A DNA stretch of 64,000 bases from Catenulispora sp. MAP5-51. Its GTDB lineage: Bacteria > Actinomycetota > Actinomycetes > Streptomycetales > Catenulisporaceae. Location: the NCBI RefSeq assembly GCF_041261205.1, contig NZ_JBGCCH010000003.1, positions 372,001-436,000 of the forward strand, written 5' to 3'. Of this stretch, positions 45,760 through 54,465 are shown piece by piece (position 1 is the stretch's first letter; each line of letters opens with the position of its first letter). The notes under the pieces were generated by a model, which was not told where the DNA came from, did no database searches, and saw only the letters and a list, made by a program, of their open reading frames with translations. A program made the position numbers and the translations under genes.

Positions 45760-47868
45760 TTACAGTCTGCGCAGGCGGATCAGGCGGCTGGCATAGTCCC
45801 CGGAGGGCAACCCCGGTTCCAAACCGTGTTCCCGCAGTACATCCCCTGAATATGTGGCGCCCCAGAACAGGTCCTGGTACCTCGACCCGGCCCGCAGACC
45901 CGGCAGCCGGACCGGCGCCGGCTCGTGCGCGAAGCGCATCGCGGGCCGCCAAACGAGTACCGCGTGCTCCGAGTCGTCGGGTGCCGCGTAGTGCATCCCG
46001 GTGAGGCCGTCAGGGGTCTGCAAGCGGTACGCGACGCCCCGCTGGACGAGCGGCCGCACCTCCTTGTACTCGGCCACCAGAGCGGCCGCCTCCGCGAGTT
46101 CCTCCTCCGACCACGCGCTCAGGTTCCCGCCGATGCCGAGCGCGCCGGCCATCGCCACGTGGAACCGGAACCGCAGCGGCGTCTCCCGGAACGTGATCGG
46201 GTTCGGGCTGTCGGAGGCCCAGGCCGCCATCGCCGCCGCCGGGTAGACCTGCCCGAAGCCGGCCTGGATCCCGATGCGGTCCACGGGATCGGTGTTGTCC
46301 GAGGCCCACACCTGGTCCACGCGCGCCAGCATGCCCAGGTCGATCCGGCCGCCGCCGCCCGCGCAGCCCTCGATCCGCAGCCCGGGGTGGGCCGCGCGCA
46401 GGCGGTCGATGACGCCGTAGACGTTCTGGACCGCCACGGCCCACATCCGGTCCGGGTCCGGCGACCCCGGCCACCCGGCGTCGGTCACCGGCCGGTTCAT
46501 GTCCCACTTGAGGAAGTCGACGCCGTGCTCGCGGACCAGCCCGTCCAGTGTGGCGTGGACCCATTCGGCCACGTCGGCGCGCGCCAGGTTCAGCATCAGC
46601 TGGTTCCGCAGCTCCGTGGCCCGGCGGGTCGGCGCGTGCACGACCCAGTCCGGATGGGCCCGGAACAGGTCGCTGTCGGCGTTCACCATCTCCGGCTCCA
46701 CCCACAGGCCGAACCGCATGCCGAGCCGGTGTACCTCGTCGGAGAGCGGCTTGAGGCCGTCGGGGAACGCGCCGGGGTACGGCGTCCAGTCGCCGAGCCC
46801 CGCGCGGTCGTCGCGGCGCGCCCCGAACCAGCCGTCGTCCACCACGAACAGCTCGACGCCGGTGCGGGCGGCCAGGCCGGCCAGGGTCTTCTGGCCGGCC
46901 TCGGTGAGGTCGAAGCCCATGGCCTCCCAGGAGTTGTAGAGGACCGGGCGGTCTTCCTCCGGGTGCGGGAGGACGTGGTCCCGGACGTACTCGTGCCAGA
47001 CGCGACTCGCGCCACCGAAGCCGTCCGCGGTGTAGAGCCCTGCGAATACCGGGGTCCGGACGCGCTCCGACGGCCCGATGCGGAAGCTCTGAGCCTCGTG
47101 GCCGTAGCCGCCGGTGAACGTCACGCGCCCGACGGGATCGCGGTGCACGGCGATCCGCCAACTCCCGCTCCACGCCAACGCCGCGCTCCAGACCGACCCG
47201 GACGTCTCGGTCGCGGTGCCGGCGTCCAGCGCCAGCCACGGGTTCGCGTGGTGGCTGGTCATGCCACGCCGGGAGACCAGGACGGTCTCGGCGACCGGCA
47301 GGCGGTCGCGCTGGAGCTGGGTCTCGCTGCCCCAGCCGCCGGCGAGGTGGGTGAGGCGATAGTCGGGCTGCTTCGGCAGGGTCCAGGACGCGCTGTCGGC
47401 GCGTTCGAGGACGATCGGTTCGGCGTCGGCGGAGCCGGTGTGCGCGATCTCGGTCCAGCGCTCGATGACGTCGCTGTCGGGCCGGACGCGGTAGAGGAGG
47501 TCGCACGCCAGCGGGTAGACGCGGTCCTCGAGCTTCAGTCGTAGAACGCCGTCTTCGATGTCGTGGCCGACGTAGCGCCACTGTGCCCCGCGCACGCCGT
47601 CCGCGAACCGCACGCGCAGTCCGGCCGGGCCGAAGCGCGCCCCGGTCTCGATCGGCAGTTCGTCCGGCGCCGCGTCGGCCTCGAAGCTGCTCTCGGCCGG
47701 TGAGCGCCATTCGCGCAGCTCGGTCGCGTCCAGCGGCGTGCCCCAGTACACGTGGCGCGGGCTGCCGTCGTCGCCGATCCGAAGCGTATAGACCGATTTC
47801 GGTGTCCGCAGGACAATCATGCCGCGCTCGGCATCGACGGATACTGATTCGTCAGCGTGGGCGTTCAT
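45760..47868 (-). CDS. GH36 alpha-galactosidase
   Basis: Hydrolyses terminal alpha-galactosides such as melibiose, raffinose or galactomannan side chains. The 702 residues include an N-terminal beta-sandwich (SVYTLRIGDDGSPRHVYWG), VDDGWFGARRDD, GLWVEPEMVNADSDLFRAHP, nucleophile Asp in DFLKWDMNRP (near 456), the loop RIEGCAGGGGRIDLGML and acid/base Asp in WASDNTD (near 524). There is no signal peptide, so it acts inside the cell. ATG 47868 lies only 24 bases from the divergent GH5 start and lacks a ribosome site. ATG 47820 (MIVLRTPKSVY) has a GAGCG-type site and may be the true start. Confidence 0.93.
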   Translation of the reverse strand: MNAHADESVSVDAERGMIVLRTPKSVYTLRIGDDGSPRHVYWGTPLDATELREWRSPAESSFEADAAPDELPIETGARFGPAGLRVRFADGVRGAQWRYVGHDIEDGVLRLKLEDRVYPLACDLLYRVRPDSDVIERWTEIAHTGSADAEPIVLERADSASWTLPKQPDYRLTHLAGGWGSETQLQRDRLPVAETVLVSRRGMTSHHANPWLALDAGTATETSGSVWSAALAWSGSWRIAVHRDPVGRVTFTGGYGHEAQSFRIGPSERVRTPVFAGLYTADGFGGASRVWHEYVRDHVLPHPEEDRPVLYNSWEAMGFDLTEAGQKTLAGLAARTGVELFVVDDGWFGARRDDRAGLGDWTPYPGAFPDGLKPLSDEVHRLGMRFGLWVEPEMVNADSDLFRAHPDWVVHAPTRRATELRNQLMLNLARADVAEWVHATLDGLVREHGVDFLKWDMNRPVTDAGWPGSPDPDRMWAVAVQNVYGVIDRLRAAHPGLRIEGCAGGGGRIDLGMLARVDQVWASDNTDPVDRIGIQAGFGQVYPAAAMAAWASDSPNPITFRETPLRFRFHVAMAGALGIGGNLSAWSEEELAEAAALVAEYKEVRPLVQRGVAYRLQTPDGLTGMHYAAPDDSEHAVLVWRPAMRFAHEPAPVRLPGLRAGSRYQDLFWGATYSGDVLREHGLEPGLPSGDYASRLIRLRRL

Positions 47869-47892
47869 GGCGGCATCCTAAAAGGGGAGTAC

Positions 47893-49833
47893 ATGAGAGT
47901 CCGTACGGTGATCTCCGCGTTCGCGCTGATGACATCCGCCCTGCTCGTGCCGGGTTCGGCGCACGCCGCGCCGGCAGCGTCGAACGCGCCCACCGCGCCT
48001 ATGGCCAATACCGCGTCCTCGCTCTCCGCGTCCTGGACCGGTCCGCTGAGCACCAGCGGGCGTTATGTCGTCGACGCGACCGGGAACCGCTTCAAGCTGA
48101 TCGGCGGCAACTGGGACGGCGCGCAGGGCCACTGGACCGGCAGCGGGTCCACGACCGACCCGGCGCAGAACCACGCCGGCGAGGTGTCGTACGACGTTCC
48201 ACTGGCTCTGGACCGTGCGCCGATCCCGCAGATCCTGTCCGACTTCCACAGCCTGGGCATCAACACCATCCGGCTGCCGTTCGCCGACGCGATGATCCAC
48301 GACACTTCGACGGTCCCGGACGCCGCGGTCACCGCCAACCCGCAGCTGCGCGGGCTGACCCCGCTGCAGGTGTACGACGCGGTCGTCAGCGCCCTGACGA
48401 ACGACGGCTTCGCGGTGATCCTGAACAACCACACCACGAGCTACCGCTGGTGCTGCGGCCTGGACGGCAACGAGCGCTGGAACAGCGGGCAGACCACGCA
48501 GCAGTGGGAGTCCGACTGGCTGTTCATGGTGAACCGGTACAAGGCGAACAAGCGCGTCGTCGGCGCGGACCTGCGCAACGAGGTCCGGCGCGACACCTGG
48601 GACGACCCGAACTGGGGCTGGTACGACGACCACGACGAGTACGCCGCCTTCGAGGACGCGGGCAACCAGATCCTGGCCGCGGACCCGGACATGCTGATCA
48701 TCATGGAGGGCATCAACTGGTACGGCATCCCGGCCGCCGGCTTCTCCCACGGCCGCCCGATGCTCACCCCGGTCGCAAACCTCTCCAACACCCTGATCAC
48801 TTCGAACAAGCTGGTGTACTCGGCGCACTTCTACAGCTACACCGGCCCGAACAACTCCGGCGCCGCCGCCGGTTCGGCCGGGGCCACCAGCGACCCCCGC
48901 TACGAGGACTTCACCCCGGACCAGCTCGCCTCGGTGGTGAACCAGGAGGCCCTGTTCGTCACCCAGGCCGGCCAGCACTTCACCGCCCCGGTCTGGGTGA
49001 GCGAGTTCGGCGCGGCCGGCCGCGGCTCGACCGACACCAAGGAACAGGCCTGGTTCGACAACTTCACGAACATCCTGGTGGCGAACGACACCGACTTCGC
49101 CATCTGGCCCCTCATCGGCTACACGGCCTCGGACGGAAGCCTCCAGGACAACTGGGCCCTGCTCTCCTACGATGCCGCCGGACACCGTACCGGCATCACC
49201 GATCCCGGCGACTGGCGGCTGTCCGACTGGCAGAAGCTGACCGCGCCGCCCGCCGTCACCGGCCCGGTCCCGGCCTCGGTGCGCTGGAACATGCTCGATC
49301 TGGACCACGCCGACTACGACCTCTCCACTGCCATGCTGGCGCAGCCCGATTGGTCCTCCGGCAACCGCAAGGGCGACTGCCCCGACACCGAGCGCCTGAT
49401 GGGTCTGGGCCGGGGCAGCAGCCGGGGTCTGTGCACGGACAACGGTGAGCCGGCCAAGAGCGCCGCGTCCCCCGCCTCCTGGACCGTGGTCACCAACGAG
49501 AACTACGTGACCGAGGGCGACTGGGCGCCCGGCTACAGCAAGCTCCAGTGCCCGGACAACACCTTCGCCGTCGGCTACAGCGTCCACAACAACGCGATGG
49601 AGGCACTCCTTTGCGCTCCCGTGGCCAAGTCTTTGCCCACGGCCGGTCACACCGTCTGGTTCAACAAGGGCGACAACCGTCCCGCCGGCGGTGGATCCAC
49701 GGCTTCGGACTGGGCACCGGGCTCCTACAAGGGACAATGCGCCGACAACGAGTACGTCGCCGGCGTGGCGTACACCTACCAGTGGGCCGAAGGTGGCGTT
49801 CCGGATGCGCTGTTGTGCCGGCCGCTGATCTGA
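47893..49833 (+). CDS. Secreted GH5 endoglucanase/mannanase with repeated-Cys C-terminal domain
   Basis: A 646-residue enzyme from ATG 47893 (GGGGAG upstream), with signal peptide MRVRTVISAFALMTSALLVP. The TIM barrel (about 45-450) shows FHSLGINTIRLPFADAM, FAVILNNHTTSYRWCCG, the acid/base Glu in ADLRNEVR (E230), LVYSAHFYSY and nucleophile Glu in VWVSEFGAAG (E371). Subfamily and substrate (cellulose or mannan) are not clear. After about residue 455 comes a domain with two similar Cys-bearing units, GDWAPGYSKLQCPDNTFAVG and SDWAPGSYKGQCADNEYVAG; I do not recognise it as a named carbohydrate-binding module. Confidence 0.9.
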   Translation: MRVRTVISAFALMTSALLVPGSAHAAPAASNAPTAPMANTASSLSASWTGPLSTSGRYVVDATGNRFKLIGGNWDGAQGHWTGSGSTTDPAQNHAGEVSYDVPLALDRAPIPQILSDFHSLGINTIRLPFADAMIHDTSTVPDAAVTANPQLRGLTPLQVYDAVVSALTNDGFAVILNNHTTSYRWCCGLDGNERWNSGQTTQQWESDWLFMVNRYKANKRVVGADLRNEVRRDTWDDPNWGWYDDHDEYAAFEDAGNQILAADPDMLIIMEGINWYGIPAAGFSHGRPMLTPVANLSNTLITSNKLVYSAHFYSYTGPNNSGAAAGSAGATSDPRYEDFTPDQLASVVNQEALFVTQAGQHFTAPVWVSEFGAAGRGSTDTKEQAWFDNFTNILVANDTDFAIWPLIGYTASDGSLQDNWALLSYDAAGHRTGITDPGDWRLSDWQKLTAPPAVTGPVPASVRWNMLDLDHADYDLSTAMLAQPDWSSGNRKGDCPDTERLMGLGRGSSRGLCTDNGEPAKSAASPASWTVVTNENYVTEGDWAPGYSKLQCPDNTFAVGYSVHNNAMEALLCAPVAKSLPTAGHTVWFNKGDNRPAGGGSTASDWAPGSYKGQCADNEYVAGVAYTYQWAEGGVPDALLCRPLI

Positions 49834-49970
49834 TCTGAGGTGTGCTCCTTCGACCGAAATCACCCCGTCTGGGACGTGAACACAATCACGAATATTTTTG
49901 TGACTCGCGCCCTCGACTAGGGTCTCCCCCTACGTCCGAACAAAACAGCTCGGGTGTAGGAGGCCTGAAG

Positions 49971-51713
49971 ATGGTGACGGAAACTGACGCGAATCTGGTG
50001 TCAGCGGCGGCGGCCGGGGACCCGGCCGCCTTGGAGCGCCTGGTCTCCGACCACCTGCCGCTGGTCTACAACATCGTGGGGCGTGCGCTCCCGGTGGCGG
50101 CCGACGTCGACGACGTCGTGCAGGAGACGATGCTGCGCGTGGTGCGGAGCCTGCCGACGCTGCGCGATCCGCGGGTGTTCCGGTCGTGGCTGGTCGCGGT
50201 GGCGATGAACCAGGTGCGCGACCACGTGCGGGCCTACCAGGGCCGGCCGCGGCCGCTGGACGAGGCGCCGGAGCTGGCCGATCCGGGCGCGGACTTCGCG
50301 GACCTGACGCTCACCGAGCTCGGCCTGACCGGGCAGCGGCGCGAGGTCGCGATGGCCACGGCGTGGCTGGACGACGACGATCGCGAGCTGCTGTCGCTGT
50401 GGTGGCTCGTCGAGGCCGGGCACCTGACGCGCGGGGACCTGGTCAGCGCGCTCGGCCTGGAGCCGCATCACGTCACCGTGCGGATCGCGCGGATGAAGGG
50501 GCAGCTGGAGACGTCGCGGGCGGTGGTGCGCGCGCTGTGCGCCGTCCCGATCTGCCTGGAGCTCTCCGACCTGGCCATGAACTGGCACGGCCGCCCCGAG
50601 CCCTTGTGGCGCAAGCGGTTCGCGCGGCACGTGCGCCAGTGCCCGACGTGCGCGGGTCTGGCGACGGACTTCGTCCCCGCCGAGCGGCTGCTGGTCCGGC
50701 TGCCGCTGGTCCCGCTGCCGTTCGGGTTGGCCGAGGCCGTGCACCACGCGGTGCCCTCCGCGCTCCACTCGGCGGCGGCGACCGCTCAGCTTCCGGCCTT
50801 GGGCGGTCAGGGGCCGGGCGGGTACGGACCGGGCGGGCAGGGGCCTGGCGGACACGGGGCGGGGCCGACCGCCTCGCACCGCCGAATACCCAGGGCCGGT
50901 GCCCGCTCCGCCGCCGGCCACTTCGCCGCGAAGGCGGCCGTCGCGCTGGCCGCGACCGGGGCGATCATCGGCGCGGTGGTGGTGACCACCGGGGCCACCG
51001 ACTCCAAGGCCGATTCCGAGCCCGGGGGCACCACGACTTCGCTCAGCGTCGGCGGAAGCTCGTCCTCCGCGGCCGCCACCACCCCGACGCCCTCGGATTC
51101 CGTAAGCTCGGTAGCCGGATCGACCACCCCGGTCCCGCCGTCGTCCCGCTCCGACTCCGCCAAGTCGGCCCCGAGCACTTCGAAGAGCCCGATGAAGCCC
51201 CCCTCGCAGTCCGTGGCGAGTTCGTCCTCGCATTCCAGCGCATCGAGCGCCAAGCCGTCCTCCTCGTCGTCCCCGGCGGGCTCGTCCCAGTCCGACCCGG
51301 TGAGCCAGGTGCTGGCCGTGATCAACCAGGCCCGCGCGAACCAGGGCCTGGCACCGCTGACGATCACCGCCGGCCTGACCAAGAGCGCGTCGGCGCACAC
51401 CTCGGTCATGGCGTCGGGCTGCGGACTGTCCCACCAGTGCCCGGGGGAGGCGGCACTCGGCGACCGCGAGACCGCCGCGGGCGTGTCGTGGTCGTCGGCC
51501 GGCGAGAACATCGGCGACGGCGGCCCGGTGTCGGACACGAACTCCGCCATCGCCTCCATGGCGGTCGGCCTGACCAACAGCATGCTCGCCGAGCAGCCGC
51601 CGGACGACGGGCACCGGCGCAACATCCTGAGCACCGACTACCACCACATCGGGATATCGGTGTTCCGGGACAGCAGCGGCACGGTGTGGATGACGCAGGA
51701 CTTCTCGGACTGA
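49971..51713 (+). CDS. ECF-type sigma factor fused to a zinc-finger anti-sigma-like segment, one membrane helix and an external CAP/SCP domain
   Basis: A 580-residue fusion from ATG 49971, with GGAGG upstream. Region 2 (about 10-90): LVYNIVGRALPVAADVDDVV, QETMLRVVRSLPTLRDPRVF, RSWLVAVAMNQVRDHVRAY. Region 4 (about 120-190): LLSLWWLVEAGHLTRGDLVS, ALGLEPHHVTVRIARMKGQL. A HxxxCxxC motif, HVRQCPTC at 220-227, matches the zinc anti-sigma signature. Helix at about 322-343 (AAVALAATGAIIGAVVVT), Ser/Pro linker, and a CAP domain at 441-580: VINQARANQGLAPLTI, SAGENIGDG, DGHRRNIL, WMTQDF. Sigma activity may be held at the membrane and released by an envelope signal. No separate anti-sigma gene is adjacent. 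Confidence 0.9.
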   Translation: MVTETDANLVSAAAAGDPAALERLVSDHLPLVYNIVGRALPVAADVDDVVQETMLRVVRSLPTLRDPRVFRSWLVAVAMNQVRDHVRAYQGRPRPLDEAPELADPGADFADLTLTELGLTGQRREVAMATAWLDDDDRELLSLWWLVEAGHLTRGDLVSALGLEPHHVTVRIARMKGQLETSRAVVRALCAVPICLELSDLAMNWHGRPEPLWRKRFARHVRQCPTCAGLATDFVPAERLLVRLPLVPLPFGLAEAVHHAVPSALHSAAATAQLPALGGQGPGGYGPGGQGPGGHGAGPTASHRRIPRAGARSAAGHFAAKAAVALAATGAIIGAVVVTTGATDSKADSEPGGTTTSLSVGGSSSSAAATTPTPSDSVSSVAGSTTPVPPSSRSDSAKSAPSTSKSPMKPPSQSVASSSSHSSASSAKPSSSSSPAGSSQSDPVSQVLAVINQARANQGLAPLTITAGLTKSASAHTSVMASGCGLSHQCPGEAALGDRETAAGVSWSSAGENIGDGGPVSDTNSAIASMAVGLTNSMLAEQPPDDGHRRNILSTDYHHIGISVFRDSSGTVWMTQDFSD

Positions 51714-51737
51714 GCGAAGTCCTGGGAGTCTTGGCTG

Positions 51738-52613
51738 ATGCGGACCGACGAGACCGATGCCGGCGACCAGTGGGCCGATGAGCTGCTTCCGCCAGGAGTT
51801 CAAGCGCTCAGCAGAGAACCGCTGACCGGGGGTATGGCCCACACCGCCTGGCGGGTCTCGTTGTCCGACGGCCGCGAGGCCGTGGTGAAGGGCGGCCGCT
51901 CGGTCTCCGACGGCTTCTTCGGGCAGGAAGCCGAAAGCCTGTCGGCGCTGCGGGACATCGGCGGACTGCCCACTCCGCAGATCCTGCACGTCGGTCCCAA
52001 GTCGCTGGTCCTGGAAGCCCTGAAGTCCGAACTCCCCGACACCCCGCAGTTCTGGGAAGCCGCCGGCCGCGCCATAGCCGCCCTGCACGGCCACGGCTCG
52101 GACCGTCACGGCTGGCACCACGACGGCATGCTCGGCCTGTTGCCGCAGCAGAACAACTGGAACGAGGACGGCCACCGGTTCTTCGCCGAGCACCGGATCC
52201 TGCGCTATCTGCACGAGCCGAAGGTCGAAGCGGCCCTCGAACCCGAGGATCTGCGCGGGCTGGAGCGCTTGTGCGAGCGTCTTCCCAGTCTGCTGCCGGC
52301 GGCTCCCGCGGCCTTGGTCCACGGCGACCTGTGGCGCGCCAACATCATCGCGACGTTCGACGACGCACCGGTGTTCATCGACCCGGCCGTGTACTACGGC
52401 TGGCCTGAGATCGATGTGAGCATGATGTACTGCACCGGCGGCGTGCCGGAGGAGTTCTTCGCCGCGTACTACGAGGTGCGTCCGTCGGCCGGGGACTGGC
52501 GGGAGCGGATGGCGTTGCTGAACCTGCGCGAGTGGCTGTGCGTGATCGCGCACTTCGGGGCGAGCGATAAGGCGGTGACGGGTATCCGTGACGTGATCAA
52601 GCGCTTCTCATAG
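51738..52613 (+). CDS. Fructosamine kinase/aminoglycoside phosphotransferase-fold protein
   Basis: A 291-residue kinase-like protein. Landmarks of the fructosamine-3-kinase family: GGMAHTAWRVSL (nucleotide loop), EAVVKGG, FFGQEAESLSALR, GLLPQQNNWNEDGHRFFAEH with the conserved N..W..F pattern, the catalytic loop VHGDLWRANII, and FIDPAVYYGWPEID. This family phosphorylates sugars bound to protein amines so that glycation reverses. It lies 24 bases after the sigma-factor fusion on the same strand and may share its transcript; a functional link is not evident. Confidence 0.88.
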   Translation: MRTDETDAGDQWADELLPPGVQALSREPLTGGMAHTAWRVSLSDGREAVVKGGRSVSDGFFGQEAESLSALRDIGGLPTPQILHVGPKSLVLEALKSELPDTPQFWEAAGRAIAALHGHGSDRHGWHHDGMLGLLPQQNNWNEDGHRFFAEHRILRYLHEPKVEAALEPEDLRGLERLCERLPSLLPAAPAALVHGDLWRANIIATFDDAPVFIDPAVYYGWPEIDVSMMYCTGGVPEEFFAAYYEVRPSAGDWRERMALLNLREWLCVIAHFGASDKAVTGIRDVIKRFS

Positions 52614-52619
52614 GGCTTC

Positions 52620-53225
52620 TCACAGGGCCCGGATCCCGCGCAGCACTTGGTCCACCAAACGCATGGCGTTCTCCATCTCCATCACCTCGTTGAACAAGGC
52701 CAGCCGTGCCAGCACGGGACCGGCGATGGCGTCGACCACGAGTGTCGGATCGGTGTCCGCGCGCAGCTGCCCGGTTTCGATCCCGTGCCGAACGATGTCC
52801 GCCGACCGGTCCAACCGGTCGTGCCAGTACGCGGTGCGCTCCTGATCGAACTCCGGCGACACCGACAGGGCGCTGAGCCGGACCAGGGCCGAGCCCTGCG
52901 GCGTGTTCAGGTACTCGATCAGGGCCCGCATGGTCGAGCGCAGGTCCTCGGCGATGTCGTCGCCGGCCGGCTGCGGGGGCAGGGCCTCGTCGGAGTACTG
53001 CGTGGCGGCCTCGTAGATCAGCCTCTCCGGCGTGCCGAACTGCCGGTACAGCGAGCTCTCGTGGACGCCGGCCGCCGCCGCGACGCCGGCCATGGTCACC
53101 GCCTGCGGGCCCTGCTCGGTCAGCAACCGCACCACCACCGCGAAAACCGCGCGGCGCATCGGCTCCCCGCGGCGGCGCAGCGGCGGCGCCTTCGGGGGCT
53201 GGTCGGGGTTCTCCTGCGGGCTCAC
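52620..53225 (-). CDS. TetR-family transcriptional repressor
   Basis: A 201-residue regulator; GTG 53225 is chosen because it precedes the conserved basic start (SPQENPDQPPKAPP) and avoids running into the divergent gene. The helix-turn-helix at about 45-70 reads TMAGVAAAAGVHESSLYRQF, preceded by AVFAVVVRLLTEQG. The C-terminal ligand domain is generic. It lies divergent from an alcohol dehydrogenase gene, the classic arrangement for a repressor and its target. Confidence 0.9.
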   Translation of the reverse strand: MSPQENPDQPPKAPPLRRRGEPMRRAVFAVVVRLLTEQGPQAVTMAGVAAAAGVHESSLYRQFGTPERLIYEAATQYSDEALPPQPAGDDIAEDLRSTMRALIEYLNTPQGSALVRLSALSVSPEFDQERTAYWHDRLDRSADIVRHGIETGQLRADTDPTLVVDAIAGPVLARLALFNEVMEMENAMRLVDQVLRGIRAL

Positions 53226-53256
53226 GGCACTCGACGCTAACCCCCGGCCGATCCGG

Positions 53257-53279
53257 ACGCAATGCGAGCGATCTTGCGT
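53257..53279. promoter_or_regulatory. Candidate TetR operator between the repressor and dehydrogenase genes
   Basis: ACGCAA (53257-53262) and TTGCGT (53274-53279) are exact inverted arms 11 bases apart in a 115-bp divergent intergenic region. The GCGATC centre is partly symmetric. This size and position suit a TetR dimer controlling both genes. Confidence 0.45.
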
Positions 53280-53340
53280 TAGCTCGGAATGGGGCGTAGC
53301 TTCCAAAGCGAGGCGACTTGCAATATGAGAGGAGCGGGCC

Positions 53341-54360
53341 ATGACGACCATGCGTGCCGCACGGCTGAACCTGTCCACCGGGACGCTGAGCGTCGAGGAC
53401 GTCGAGAAGCCGGCGCCGGGGACCGGCGAGGTGCTGGTCAAGGTCGAGGCGGCGGGCGTCTGCCTGTCGGACGTCCACCTGGTCCGCGGCTATTTCGCCA
53501 AGCCCCGGCTCCTGGTCGGCGACACGGTGACCCTGGGCCACGAGACCGCGGGCACGGTCGCCGAGGTCGGGCCGGACGTCGCCGGTTGGAAGCCGGGCGA
53601 CCGCGTGGTGCTGCAGGCCGGCGAGATCCGCGACGGCCAGGTGTGGACCCGCGGCGTCGACTACGACGGCGGCTGGGCCGAGTACGCGCTCGCTCGCCAG
53701 GACACGCTGGTCGCGCTGCCGGACGCCATCCCCTTCGAGCAGGGCGCGATCATCCCGGACGCGGTGTCGACGCCGTGGGGCGCCATCACCACGACCGCGC
53801 ACGTCGGCCCGGCGCAGTCCGTCGGAGTCTGGGGCATCGGCGGGCTCGGCGCGCACGGCGTCCAGTTGCTGCGCGCCATCGGTGCCTGCCCGATCATCGC
53901 GATCGACCCGTCGCCGGCTGCCCGGGAGCGCGCCCTGGCCTTCGGCGCGGACCTGGCGCTGGACTCCGCCGACCCGGACCTGCGGGCTGCGATCCGCGAC
54001 GCGACCGGCGGCGCCGGGCTGGAGTTCGCCTTCGACTTCGCCGGGGTGACACCGGTGCGGGAACAGGCGCTGAAGGTGCTGGCGCCCGGCGGGAAGCTGG
54101 TGCTGGTCGGCCTGAGCGGCCAGCCGATCACCATCGAGAACAGCACCAAGTTCCAGTCCGCGCAGTTCCAACTGTTGGGGCACTACGGTTCGCCGCAGGA
54201 GGCGGTCGGACAGTTGATCCGGCTGGAAGCCGCGGGGCGGCTGGACTTCGCGCGGTCGATCTCCGGAGTGATGGGGCTGGAGGAGGCCGTCGAGGCGGTC
54301 GAGCGGTTGGAGAAGAAGGTCGGGGATCCGATTCGGATCGTGCTGCGTCCCGCTGCGTAG
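53341..54360 (+). CDS. Zinc-type alcohol dehydrogenase-like oxidoreductase lacking the structural-zinc cysteines
   Basis: A 339-residue medium-chain dehydrogenase. Catalytic-zinc ligands Cys41 (GVCLSDVH) and His67-Glu68 (LGHETAGTV) are present. The lobe that normally holds four Cys for structural zinc instead reads QAGEIRDGQVWTRGVDYDGG with no Cys. The third catalytic ligand, usually Cys, falls in IIPDAVSTPWG and appears to be Asp. The nucleotide site is GVWGIGGLGAHGVQL, then IAIDPSPAARERA with Asp, favouring NAD(H). Ribosome site GAGAGGAG precedes ATG 53341. Substrate unknown. Confidence 0.88.
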   Translation: MTTMRAARLNLSTGTLSVEDVEKPAPGTGEVLVKVEAAGVCLSDVHLVRGYFAKPRLLVGDTVTLGHETAGTVAEVGPDVAGWKPGDRVVLQAGEIRDGQVWTRGVDYDGGWAEYALARQDTLVALPDAIPFEQGAIIPDAVSTPWGAITTTAHVGPAQSVGVWGIGGLGAHGVQLLRAIGACPIIAIDPSPAARERALAFGADLALDSADPDLRAAIRDATGGAGLEFAFDFAGVTPVREQALKVLAPGGKLVLVGLSGQPITIENSTKFQSAQFQLLGHYGSPQEAVGQLIRLEAAGRLDFARSISGVMGLEEAVEAVERLEKKVGDPIRIVLRPAA

Positions 54361-54465
54361 ATTTCTCTAAAGAGGTCATAAGGAAACGCCGACAGGTGCT
54401 CTCTGGCGAGGCGCAGTAGACGGTCGCTCCATAAACTGGCCAGGTCAGGACATTCGGCCCGGCCG

